From positions 11,062,886 to 11,126,885 of the forward strand of contig NC_135228.1 of the NCBI RefSeq assembly GCF_052324685.1: a stretch of DNA of 64,000 nt. The letters are read 5' to 3'. Shown here piece after piece: positions 51,301 to 62,298 of this stretch (the stretch's first letter is position 1; the number at the start of each line of letters is the position of its first letter). Under the pieces are notes generated by a model, which worked only from the letters and a program-made list of their open reading frames with translations, searched no databases and was not told the origin of the DNA. This DNA is from Brachyhypopomus gauderio. Its lineage: Eukaryota; Chordata; Actinopteri; Gymnotiformes; Hypopomidae. A program made the position numbers and the translations under genes.

Positions 51301-52849
51301 AATGCTGGACCACAATGTCTTATGCAACTACATGCCTTGTGACAGAGGGATACTCTTACCAATTATATAGACTGAAAAATGGTATCTAAACTACTCTAAC
51401 CACCACCACCACCAGTGTGGTTTTTGAGGCTGGACTCGATTTGCCTTAAGTTACACGCCTTTGTAATAAACGTGACCTTAAATGATGCCCTCTTCACCAC
51501 GTGACCCAATCGTAGGGGTGGAAAACCACAGCCCGCGTCCTCCACGGACACTAGAGGCACAGCCGAACCGAAAGCAGCGTGCTCTCTCCTGCAGTCGTGT
51601 CCGTCCAAACAAGGGCTCGTCTGCTGACGGCTCCTCCCCCTTGCTGACGCCATAAAGCAGGGTGCTTAGTCACGGCGCGAGAGCCACGCTGCAGGCACGA
51701 GAACACCTGACCGGGCCCCCTGCGCCGCGAGGAGCCGGCCCGCTGGAGCACGGCCACGAGGGGAACGGCCCCAGGTGGCCGTGCTGTTGCCCTGGTTAGA
51801 GCCATCGCCGAGGGGAAGCTCGCTCTGCCAAACACCCTCCCGTACGCGCACATGTACGTCACGCCCAGGACTGATCTCCAACAGGGGGCATGGAAAGGAA
51901 AATGAAGTCACGAGGTATAGCGAGAAAAAAAAACATTTTTTCGTGATCCTTTCTGGTCCGTTGCCCAGAATGCTGAAGTCAAGCCTGCTGTACACCCCCC
52001 ACACCTCGTATTTCCTCCCTATTCCATGTGTCCAAGTTCAGCTGGACAGGGCTGGAGGCTCCGGTGGTCTCGCTGTCCTGGATGCACAGAGAAAGCCCCA
52101 CACTGCCGTCTTCGACTGGTGCCTCCATCAGCAAAGGCACATTTACTATGGTCTGTGGAAGAGGTGAGTGGAGGGGTATGTTTATATACGTGTGTGTGGC
52201 AACAGTGCCCTCTACTGGATGGAACATACCAAAAATAAAGCTCTCGTGTTCGGGTCTGGTAAACACTCGCAGGTTAATATTTTCAAAAGATCTCTCCATT
52301 TATTGGACTCAAGCAGAGTCTTTTATGTGTAGTGCGTAATGTTTAAAAGTGCATTCTGCACAAATCATTCTGATGGCAAATTATGCAGTGTACATACTGA
52401 CTCATGTCATACAAACAATGTTAAACAACACACTGCAAATAATAATGCATAATGTTGGACAAATGGATTGGTTTGACAGATTTTTCCGTTGTTTGTCAAT
52501 AACATGTAAAACTTCCAAAATTTCAAGAAAGAAAAAATAACCAGACCAAACATGCACCATTTGGATAGCTCTGAGAATGGATCGATCAAAAGATAACTAT
52601 ATATAAACAAACCCCCACCCACATCTACCCATCTATCTACCCATCTAGTGGAAATACCACAGACATCCATCTTTAACCAACAAGTACTGGCAGGTCTCTT
52701 TACTCAACCCAGTTTATAAATATACAGACAGCTAAGGCTGTAGCCTGTCAGTCTCAATCTACTCTCTTTACATTATAGACACACGTGTACAGAAACACGA
52801 ACCTGCATGCGCTTATGCACTCGTGTACACTGATATGTGCATGCATTTA

Positions 52850-52887
<38 letters not shown>

Positions 52888-52890
52888 CTC
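48310..52890. other. Spacer between grxcr2 and plac8l1, right part
   Basis: Contains a protein-like plus-strand frame after AAGATGGCGG at 48893, a G run at 51195-51209, and a 122-base block at 52042-52163 with good splice-like borders. None is assigned to a gene. Confidence 0.5.
52851..52884. repeat. (AC)n microsatellite in the plac8l1 3' UTR
   Basis: About 17 AC units, starting 12 bases beyond the plac8l1 stop codon on the minus strand. Confidence 0.92.
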
Positions 52891-52896
52891 TTGCTT

Positions 52897-53028
52897 TCAG
52901 GAGCTGTCCAGTGCAGTAGAGACGGTGTACGTCTGCCTCCTCAGCCTCCTCTTCATCTCTCGGGTCATTTGACACACAGCCAGAGGGTAGCAGAGGCACA
53001 CTGTAGTCCAGTCTTCACAGATGCTGCC
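52897..53028 (-). CDS. plac8l1: plac8l1 last coding exon
   Basis: 132 bases, 43 residues plus TGA, after acceptor GTGTAG|GGC. It begins GSICEDWTTVCLCYPLAVCQ and continues MTREMKRRLRRQTYTVSTAL. The CxDW...CQ..RE.K pattern is diagnostic of the PLAC8 C-terminal exon and fits the phase-0 donor of exon 2 exactly. A CA microsatellite follows 12 bases beyond the stop, in the 3' UTR. A possible AATAAA for this gene lies at 52299-52304 on the minus strand. Confidence 0.88.
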   Translation of the reverse strand, partial: GSICEDWTTVCLCYPLAVCQMTREMKRRLRRQTYTVSTALDSS

Positions 53029-56000
53029 CTACACATCCCCATGATACAGAGAAGGCCCCCCCCCCCACACACACACATCAGGATGTTAAGTCATGACTTA
53101 AGCATTACACAGCCTGTAAGATCTTCTTGTTTATGTGTGTTAAAGGAAAATTAGAACTAGGGCTGAACGATTTTGGAAAATAATCTAATTGCAATTTTTT
53201 ATCTATAAATTGCGATTGCGATTTAAAATCGCGATTTTTTTCCATTGTTCCACTTCAGGCATTTTTTATACAGCTCAGATACAGGGTTGCCGGAGTGGGG
53301 GGGGTGTAAAAAATGGACTAAATTTAAGTATTATTATTATATCGTGATGGATCGATCGCCTGTGGTTGGCGCCAGAGCGAACTACTAACTTTTTATAGTC
53401 TAAGACGCTCAATGCGTGAGAGTTGGCAACCCTGCAGGTATAGCAACTTGGCTAAAATATGTGCGTGAGGGCATTTGGTAGCGCATATCCAGTGTGTTTA
53501 ACAAAGCCATGAAGCCGGGATTGTTCACTACATTAACGGACATCATGTCTTTCATCTATGAACTCCGTTACTGCCCGAGTTATTTCAGCGTGCCGCTTCC
53601 AATTATATCCATAAGGAGTTACACTTTCAAACTGTTTGGTCAGTGAACCCTGTCTGCTGGACCGCGGTCAAGCTATCCGCGCTTTCGCGATTCATCCGCG
53701 CTTTCGCGATTCATCCGCGCTTTAAATCTTATTGCGCCTATATCATGGGTTAAAGCAAGAAATTTTCATTTGACTGAAACATTTTTCCTGGCAAAAGACA
53801 ATGCCAGCAATTACTGAAAATGTAGTGTAGTTGGGACACGGCCTCTTTTGCCTAATTCTACACAATAAACACATTTATAAAGTATATTTATCTAAACAGC
53901 CTGTGTAAGGAGAGAAGAGAGAATGAACACCTGAGCAATAAATGTACATAAATGTTTATATAATGGAGTTATCTGGGGGTCCTCTTCCAGAAAATTATTT
54001 AAAGATCAAGTCAAATTTAGTGAATCCTGGTGAGAGGTATGAAGCTCTCTTGTTTTTATCAGATTCATCATCGCAAAAACATAAGCCGTAAGATTACATG
54101 CTTTAAGTAGGTATGTTACAAAAAATTAACACCACTGGATAGAGCTTTTAAATACAAACAGAACAACACCATCCATGTTAAGCCTGGTTTAAGCCTTTAT
54201 ACTTGACGCAGCACGAGTGGCGTGAGCAGCGCGAGGGTCCGCACGCCGAAAATGACGTAATCGCGGTGGCTCCACCCGTGCGCGAGAGCCTCGCAGTTTT
54301 GTAACTTCGCGCGCACAGCGCTTCAGCGCAGTGAACCAAGTCATGTTTGCCGGATTCATACACCTTTATAAGGTGGAATTAAAGCACTTGTACGTCACTT
54401 TCAAGGTCCATTTCAACGCGTTCTCAACGTTAAATTTAAGTTAAATATTTATACATATACTCGAAATGACTCGAAATAATTGGCTTTTTATCACATTATT
54501 TAATGGTGGTTTATTTTCAAAACGCCCAATCTTAACGACTTCACGTTCTCTCATGTTTCGTCCTGGAATTACAAGAGGCTCGTATTTGTTAACGTAATAA
54601 CTGTTCAGTCAGACAGATATTTGTTGTGAAACGAAGTAGTTACATTTTCAAGCATTTTAAAGTACTTTAGCCTAAATTCCAGCACTAATGCAACATTACA
54701 ATTGGTCAGGTAAATGTTCATTCCCCTGTTTTGAGGGGTGTTTCTTTATACTACCACATATTGCTTCGGACTACACTGCAAAAAGAATGTGACGCAGCAA
54801 GTAGCCTCCGCCGTTCGCGCAGGTGTACAGAGTCGCGCGCTACGATCACGCCAGGCAGGAGGGGGGTAAAAACTTTTCTACGTAACATCCGCAAATCTGA
54901 AGGCGGAATGAACCGCAAGTCAATCAAATGACACCGCCGTCATCCATCCAGCGCTGATGAGCGCCAGTGAGAATCATATTTCGGCCACAAACCAGATAGC
55001 ACGCGCGTGTGTTGTTTATTATGATTTGACGGATTTTTTCCCCAAAAAAATCAAATGACGGAAATCCGTCTTAGTGAGAACTTTAACCCATGGCCTATAT
55101 GCGTGATTTTACGGTATTTCGCTGCTCACCGCATACTAAAGCTGTATAAGCGCAGAGAAACACTTTTGCGTATTTGAAGATGCAGCACTGGTCGTTGGCA
55201 TTTTAGCCTTACAAATATGAGGCTTTGTGGTGTTTTTTTTTAATGCTGAAGAAGGTTTGTAGTGTTTCCTCGCGTCGTAGCGACAGTAGCAAGGCACGTT
55301 TTACACAGTACCTGACGATGAGCAGCATCTTTTAAAAGCCAAAGTAATTTCACACAACTGATGTGCTGCCCCTCTTTGGTATTAGACTTTCAGTAGTGTC
55401 AGCTTCTGTCGAGCCTGAAGCCATTGTGCAACAAGTTAAAGTGCGCTGTGTTAACTTCACTTCTCCACCTCCCTGCCTCCTGCTCGGGTTGCTCCGTTCG
55501 TCCTCGGCTCGGCTCGCTCCCAAGTCACGTGACCAGTTTAAATCGCAGCCTGTGCGATTAGACAATCGCGTTTTTAAAAATCGCGAAATTATCGCAAATG
55601 CAATTAATCGTTCAGCCCTAATTAGAACCAGGATCAATTTCTGTGTATAATAATGGTCTTATTAATCTGTACTTAGAACAAAAAGACAAACCTCGCAAAA
55701 GGAAACAAATAGAAGAAACATATAAGGGCTAGAAATCAGCTTGGTCAACAAACATTTACACGTTTGGCCAAGAACACTATCACAGATTCATCAGTTACAA
55801 ATCCAGTCATTTTTCAGACAGGAGAACTTTCCTTCTTTCAACTTTTCTAGAGGGGAAAATTTGAATTACAACATGGAAATTCCTTTAAACCAGAAATGCT
55901 GGGTTATTCTCCATTCACCACAATGGCTGGGAGCTCTTCTCGAAACGTAATCCAATAACTAACAATATACTGTATGACTGCAATACCACAAGACGCCACA

Positions 56001-58622
56001 CCACAAAAAACATCTTAGCCAATGAGCTTAAACAGCTTAAACATAGAAAATCTATCCAATAAACTTAAAATCTCAAAAGTAAAAAGTGTTAACAAATAAC
56101 ATTTCATGATTTTCATTTATTTAATGAGTTTGACTAATATACAAAATGATCAAAATTTGATTTCAGTTTGAACTTTCTAATAATAAATGTCCACTAGTCC
56201 AGTTAGAATAATGATGTGTCATCAACCGAACATTACAAAGTTATGTCTAATTAGTTGACTAAGGTTGGTCATCTTTTGAAATATTTCAATATCTGTACAT
56301 TATCTGGTGTGGCTAAACTGAACTACAAGTCAGACTTTTCAAAACCCGAAGCTCTTGTTGCTCCCCACCGTCAGTGGGTGTGAAACAAACTCGACTAACT
56401 GTGGCATGAGCTGAAGGCCACAGTGTCATGCGTGTACTGCAGTGACGAGATAAGACACTGCTGATATTTTTCTCTGGAAAAAAAAGAGGGCTAGCTAGCA
56501 GCCATCATGCTGCTACAGGCACCGGCTGCCCTACGTCCGTGCCTGCACTGAGGATCCTGAGGAGAAGGTGGCAGAGTACGGAGTACGGGAGATTATTCAG
56601 CGCGGTATCACTCTGTTCTCTACCCGCCTGCACCGAAGCCATTTGGTTCCGTAGGGAGCGGTTGGTTGGCAACCGGTCCTAGTGACGAATGGCGCTTTAG
56701 TCGGAGTGATCTAGAAAAGTGTAGCGTGGACAAAAGCTAGCTGCACTGTGTCAGTCGAGTCGTCATCCAAGTTACCAAGACCAAAACGTGATTTATTTAT
56801 GCCATACTGGCAACTTATGGGCAAAAGTCTGAGAAATGTTTCAAGCTGCCTCAGAGTGACCTTTCACCCCTCATGTATGCAAACAGGACAGGGGTCAGGA
56901 CAGGGGTCAGGACCAGTGCTGCTCATTACAAACAAGTTAACAAGGTTAAAAAAGCTCCATATGAATGCTTTGATCTAAATTGGAGAGCCATGCAGCTTGA
57001 ATCTTGAAACACGGGTAAAAAAAAAAACACTTCTGCACATAAATCTGATGATCAAAGCTCTTTTTAACGTACCTGTTTGTTTCTATGGCTCCCTATAGAT
57101 TATCTACAGAAGAAAAAATGTCTACCAAGGTATTGGCTGAAAATGATTTTTCAGCAGGGTTAAGGTTAGAACTAGGTTTGTATTTTGGATTGAAGTTAAG
57201 CTGAGGGCCAGGGTTAAGTTAGGGTTACATTTAATGGAATGTATTGGATTGCATTTAGATTTCAGTTGCATTTAACTGACATTAATTATTCAGGTGAATG
57301 TCAGCTATAGCATCTACAGTAAGCAATCAAAGTTCAATGTATAAAAAACAAGTATGCAAAATATGCCAGAAATGGCACAGAAACGACACCCTGAAACGCT
57401 GGCTGACCTCACCCTGATTTTGAAGCGTTCGCGGAAGGCGACCCGCATGGCCAGGGCGGAGGCGGGGAGCAGGGGCAGCCACATGCTCTCGCCCAGCTGA
57501 TGGGCCAAGCTCAGCTCCAGACAACAGGGCAGCAAGGCTCCCGTCACACCTGCAGGGCACAACAAAACGGACTCCAGCCTTAACAGTTACAAGTTGAGAG
57601 CTTTCACTTAAAGCCAAGGCATTTTCGGCTGTTTCCAGTCAATGGAATCGTTTCAGAGCTTAAAAACAAGTAATAGTTTGCAAATCTTAGCTAAAGCTAC
57701 AGTGTTGAAGGATAATTTCCTTTTATGCAGGTGGATTAACAGGGTTTGCGTTGTTTGTGCGGTTATTTTGCTAATGTCTCTAACACACTGAAAGGCAATG
57801 CCTCCAATTAGCATAATGCAAATGAAAGATCAAAACTAGCAGCTGTCTCGAATATCACCATTCACAATATTACATTCTGTGATCTTCATTTTTCTCATTA
57901 CACTTCATAAGTGCAAAAAAAGTCATAAGGATACAGTGCATAAAGATGGCAAAGCTCACCTGCTGTTCTATGGCATTTAATTTTAAATGGAACTACCTCA
58001 CTAAGTAATGCATAATGAAGCAATTTTGTGATGACTGAAATTTGCATAATGCTAATTGACCACTTCTCAGCAAAATTAAACCATTTGTGCCCGATGCTAA
58101 TATTAGTAATGCATTTGCAGCATTTTCACCTACACATCAGAGTTTTTACAGGTTATGTAAGCCTTTAAGTTTTCACAAAATGGATCTTTATGGAGTACAT
58201 CTCCCCAGAGACATACGGTGAAGGCTCTGCTTGGAATATTTAGAAGTATAAAATCTCAAAATAACAGCATCACTCAATGGTCCTGGTGTCCACATTGCCA
58301 ACACAACCTTCAAAAATCTGTTTCATATCTGCAAACGCTCTCAGCTGCTTCTGCGTTTCGGCTGTCGGGCCCGACCGCACGTTTCGCTCCCCGTGAAACA
58401 CTCTTCCTTACAGGTGCAGCCGTCCGCACACGACTCAAACAGGCCTGCGCTCCAGTCTCCGCCCGTCGTGGTGATGGTGGTGACCGTCGCCGTGGTCGTG
58501 CCCAGGCCCGGCTGGGTCAGCACGGGGAGCTGCGCGGCGCCGTTCTGGGGGATCCGGCCCGCGTTTCCGGTTCCGTCGGAGTCCGGTTCGTAGCGGGGCG
58601 ACAGGAGAGGTCGCTGCTGCAT
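52897..58622 (-). CDS. plac8l1: plac8l1, PLAC8-like 1 cysteine-rich protein (three coding exons)
   Basis: Minus-strand exons 58412-58622, 57413-57549 and 52897-53028 join in compatible phases (1, then 0) to give about 159 residues; I recall about 177 for human PLAC8L1. Seen: TTTGGDWSAGLFESC in exon 1, LLPCCLELSLAHQLGESMW and RERFKIR in exon 2, and GSICEDWTTVCLCYPLAVCQ followed by MTREMKRR in exon 3. This is the PLAC8-domain layout: TGxWSxGLF-C, cysteine-rich middle, CxDW-CxC-CQ--RE. The function of PLAC8L1 is not established; relatives are small Cys-rich proteins linked to membrane or cell-number control. Its position next to lars1 matches the mammalian order. The final intron contains a hAT transposon. 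Some cysteines usual in the middle exon are replaced. Confidence 0.88.
53158..55620. mobile_element. Non-autonomous hAT element B (2.46 kb) in the last intron of plac8l1
   Basis: Perfect 15-bp inverted ends TAGGGCTGAACGATT / AATCGTTCAGCCCTA with an exact 8-bp target duplication ATTAGAAC (53150-53157 and 55621-55628). Subterminal regions carry many GCGATT/AATCGC repeats, as hAT transposases require. No transposase-like frame was found inside. It lies between plac8l1 coding exons 2 and 3, beginning 129 bases from exon 3. Confidence 0.92.
54177..54850. repeat. Cargo segment shared by hAT elements A and B
   Basis: From TTAAGCCTGGTTTA onward this segment matches element A (19572-20480) over several hundred bases, including AAAACGCCCAATCTTA and a long block around GGAATTACAAGAGGCTCGTA. 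Divergence is moderate with small indels. The ends of the two hAT elements are only loosely alike, so the cargo is better conserved than the shells. Confidence 0.8.
57413..57549 (-). CDS. plac8l1: plac8l1 coding exon 2 (PLAC8 middle)
   Basis: 137 bases between acceptor CCTGCAG|GTG and donor AGG|GTGAGG. It encodes VTGALLPCCLELSLAHQLGE, then SMWLPLLPASALAMRVAFRE and RFKIR. This aligns with the human exon around CPMCLECDIARHYGE and LPGSTFALRIGTRERHKI. The CC pair is kept, but the Cys after CLE and the Cys pair before WPLL are Leu/Ser/Met here. Confidence 0.88.
57760..58160. promoter_or_regulatory. Candidate enhancer-like block in plac8l1 intron 1 with octamer/POU motifs
   Basis: An AT-rich, non-repetitive block. 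AATTAGCATAATGCAAAT (57806-57823) and ATTTGCATAATGCTAATT (58040-58057) are inverted copies that match at 17 of 18 bases. Each contains an octamer (ATGCAAAT or its complement) fused to a TAAT homeodomain core. Further ATGCATAATGA-like and ATGCATTTGCA sites lie at about 58007-58020 and 58110-58125. This pattern is typical of developmental conserved non-coding elements bound by POU factors. Regulatory function is inference. Confidence 0.4.
58412..58622 (-). CDS. plac8l1: plac8l1 coding exon 1
   Basis: Starts at the ATG at 58620-58622 (A at -3) and runs about 70 codons to the donor ACCT|GTAAGG, phase 1. The N-terminal half has no recognisable match. A Thr-rich run followed by GGDWSAGLFESCADGCTC matches the PLAC8L1 entry to the PLAC8 domain. 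The frame stays open upstream to about 58697 without an ATG, so an additional 5' coding exon or an upstream start cannot be excluded. Confidence 0.75.
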
Positions 58623-58962
58623 AGTTCGGAAGCACGACGTCGGGAGTGATCGCGCGTGGCACGAGGCGTCGTCCCGACGTGAGCGCGGGGTTTTCACGGT
58701 GTCGCCTTCTGTACGAGAGATGCCGTCTGATAGGGAGAACGCTTACATAACTGCGATGGTGGCGGAGACGCCGGGGTGTAGCAGCTCTTACACCCTGACA
58801 GGGGAGTGAGGGGGGGTGGGGAGTGTGGGGTGGGTGGAGGAGGAGGGTGAGTTTGCCATGGTGACGGTGGGGTGTGCTCCTTCAGATAACTGCCTGGTCA
58901 AAGAGCTAAACCAGCAAGCTGGGCTGGACTGATAAGACGCCAGCCTTCTCCCAAGACATTAT

Positions 58963-58989
58963 GACACACACACACACACACACACACAC
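58963..58989. repeat. (CA)n microsatellite
   Basis: About 13 CA units between plac8l1 and lars1. Confidence 0.92.
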
Positions 58990-59368
58990 TGAAGAAGCAC
59001 ACAATGGAGGAGTAACACATCCAGACATAGCCAATTAAGACACACACCAGCAGGAGCAGACACACTCCCTTCTCGTGCAAACTAACACACTGCTGGACAC
59101 ACTGAACAGCCCTGGGCATGGAGCAGAGCATGCTGGATCTTCTAGCCACGTCACCCTGGTCCAGTCAGCACGACCCATTCACAACACGATGAAATGACAC
59201 AGACGGACGACGCCCACACCGGTGAGCTTCCTGCACGTGCACACGGCCTATTCACGCGCCTTGGAGTGCACGTCCGCTTTGAATATGTTGACGATTAGCT
59301 CCCAAAAACACAAAGCGACCAACAGTTCTGACCATTCTCCAACATTCCGGATGAGACCAAAAAGGTTT

Positions 59369-59381
59369 GGTGTGTGTGTGT

Positions 59382-59412
<31 letters not shown>

Positions 59413-59418
59413 GGGGTT
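59369..59418. repeat. (GT)n microsatellite fused to a poly-G run
   Basis: About 14 GT units followed by about 21 G bases, the same composite as at 33281-33356. Confidence 0.95.
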
Positions 59419-60137
59419 TGGGGGGGAGTGAGTATGCAGTGCACGAATGTTCTAGCACTAGAAGAGGAAAACACTGCCAGACTGATTCTCAAATAACACC
59501 CTAAATACAAAGGTATGCAATTTACTTCATTGTCACAAAGTCATTCATGTCACCTGAGGATTTTTCTATTTTATTAATTTTCCATTCATAGTCTACATGA
59601 GGTTCAATCAGAAACAATAGTGCCCAGGATAGAACCAAAATGGGGAGGGTTTTTTTTTTTTTTTTTTTTAGCGTTTGCACAATGGGACGCAAGAATGACT
59701 AAATTGTCGCAGAAATGGTGTTTATACAATAGGCGGCTGACAGGTCTAATACATACAGAACTCTCAAAAATCACTCAGCGGTTCTGTGACTGTACAAAAG
59801 TAGGACTGGAAAAAAAAAACAGACAATGTCTGCAATTAGAGTGATGGTGAAGTCCTCGGAAATAAAGGCTTTGTAACTACCACATGCCTAAATGTAAATG
59901 ACAGCAACGCTAAAGATAAGAGTTGAATAGTCATTACCGCTGAACTGAGCAGTCATCACCGTTACAGTCGAAGAGAGCCGTCCTTCTGCTTTGACCAATC
60001 ACAGCCTTAATCTGATCTTACTTATAACAGGAGAGGTCCAATCGCCTGTTCGTGCTGTTTTAGCGTTAGCGCCCAACATCATGGCCAAACGCCAGGTGAG
60101 GTCACAAAAGGTCGTTCCTCATGACGAGTCCTGGATC

Positions 60138-60343
60138 TCACTGAACTAGGTAGACGAGGGCGTCTCCGATGTCCGCCTTCAGGCCGTTGTCGCTCACGTG
60201 CACCGTCCTGTCCTCCAGGTTGATGTGGAAGACGGCTTTGTCCGAGAGGGCCAGCTTGCCCTGCTCCTCCCTCCCCAGCACGGGGACTCTCCGGGGGCCG
60301 AGCGCCGGGTCCTCGAAGCGCATGAGCTTCACGCGGGACAGGT
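60138..60343 (-). CDS. lars1: lars1 last coding exon
   Basis: 206 bases; the first codon (Asp) is split with the previous exon. It encodes [20 protein letters not shown] ... [14 protein letters not shown] and TGA at 60138-60140. Acceptor TGGCGCAG|AC. The C-terminus is at the family's usual place. The first canonical AATAAA downstream on the minus strand is about 560 bases away (59570-59575). Confidence 0.94.
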
Positions 60344-61885
60344 CTGCGCCAGAACGAGGGGATAATTGTGAATTATTTCAACTTTGTCTTTACATTAAAA
60401 TGAAAGAAGGGGTTTGTGAAGACTCACCCTTGATGCCTCTGTTGGCTCTGGACAACCTCCGGATAATGCTGTCCCTGGTGTCCCCCTGACGGATGTCCAT
60501 GCGGGTGGAGAAGAGCCCACTACACAGCTGAGGGTTCAGCAGGGACACGGAGACGCCAGGCTACAGTGACAGAGGCAGGACAGTGTCCTGTTAAATGATG
60601 CCACCAGCGCTTCGCTAACATTGGCCTGTTTGTAATTACAGTAACAGGTGTCTACAATCACTTTATTAAAAACTTTTAGTTATTAGAAACACTATTTCAG
60701 AGTGTAAAACGTCCATCCACAGTCTCTCTCAGACTCATCAATCAAACACAGATGCTGTTGGATTTTTTTGGGGTTTTTTTTGTGTTGATAACAGGCCATT
60801 CTCAACCCAGCACCAACATGGACACGGAGAACCTTACAAAGATTACTATTCTTGATAGCACTCATACCAGCAGAACACCACACCATTATCGTGTCAGCAT
60901 GTCTGCTGTGGTGACCTACCCAAATAAGGTCAGCAGTGGTCCTGTGATCGGAAATTGACCAATGAACAGAGAGCGGCTGACAAATTGGCCAATGAACGCA
61001 GCGGGGGCGACACATTATGCCACGACAACAGATGGCAGAAGCCTAAAGCTGGTCGGCGCTCACCTGTACACCCATTTCACCTCAACAAAGTCTCTAGTGA
61101 TTGGAGCCGTGAGTAGGGGTTGCTGTAAAAGGGGGCGGCGAGGAAGGCAATACAGAGCACTTCATGCCTCTTGGTACTACGTCAGACGGTACTTGATCCT
61201 TTTTTCCGCCGAGTCATCGTCTACAAACCCCCACAAGCCTGACATCAAGTCATAAAACTCTTTAATGGCCGAATGCCTGGGCAGCATTAGCAACGCAGTA
61301 GGGGTGTGACGGTACACAGCAGTCACGGTTCAGTCCACAACACAGCTTGGATGTCACGGTTCGGTACAAAGGAGGGAAAAAAAAAAAGCAACAAAGCACT
61401 GCAAACGCCATGCCTGGCTTTGGCTGTTTTTTTAACAGCCAGTGGTGCAGGTCACGGTTTGTCCCACGGTGTGGTACAGTCCTCCCGTGGGATTTTGGTA
61501 CAGTGGATTAGACAGTAAAATGTCGAACAGTGAACACACTGAGAAGCAGCAGTGAGGTTTGTTTGGGGTTGTTGTGGCTCTGGTGACGGGTCAGAAGGTA
61601 TTTGTGTAGTGGCTCACAGTGCGGCTTCTTCCAGGAGGGACCGGGGATGGGTCCCTGGTGTGGGCCAATGCGCCACGCTGAACCCAGAAGAATCCTCCCG
61701 CCAGCACCGCATTAGTAGCATGACTCAGTGGCTCTGGAGCGCGTGAACCCCTGGAGGCAGGGCAGCTCTCCGCCTCACCTCCGACCTGAAAGCGCTGAAC
61801 GGTTTCCCTGGGCAACAGTCCTCCTTCACTTTGTCATCAGCTTCGGAAGTGAACAGCACATCGATCTGATCCAGCTGGAGGGGGA

Positions 61886-61939
<54 letters not shown>

Positions 61940-62258
61940 GAGAGAGAGAGTTTTAAACATTTGGAAATAGCACACTAACTTGTGTGCAGTCTGCAGTATA
62001 ACATCATTAGGAATAATTTTGGAGAACTTGTGAACTTAAGAAAGCCTTGAAATCATGAGATTTGCATGACCCTATAAAGATCTACGAAGGTCTACACAGA
62101 TCGGTTCCAGTACGTCCTCCTCTGAAGCAGCGAGGCGGTGCCACCACTTACCTCCAGGGAGTTGGTCAGGTAAACAATGTTCTCCTGCAGAACTGCGCGC
62201 TCATCAAACTCCAACTCCAGCTCCAACACCCTGGGTCCCTTCTTCTCCAGGTTGTCCT

Positions 62259-62298
<40 letters not shown>

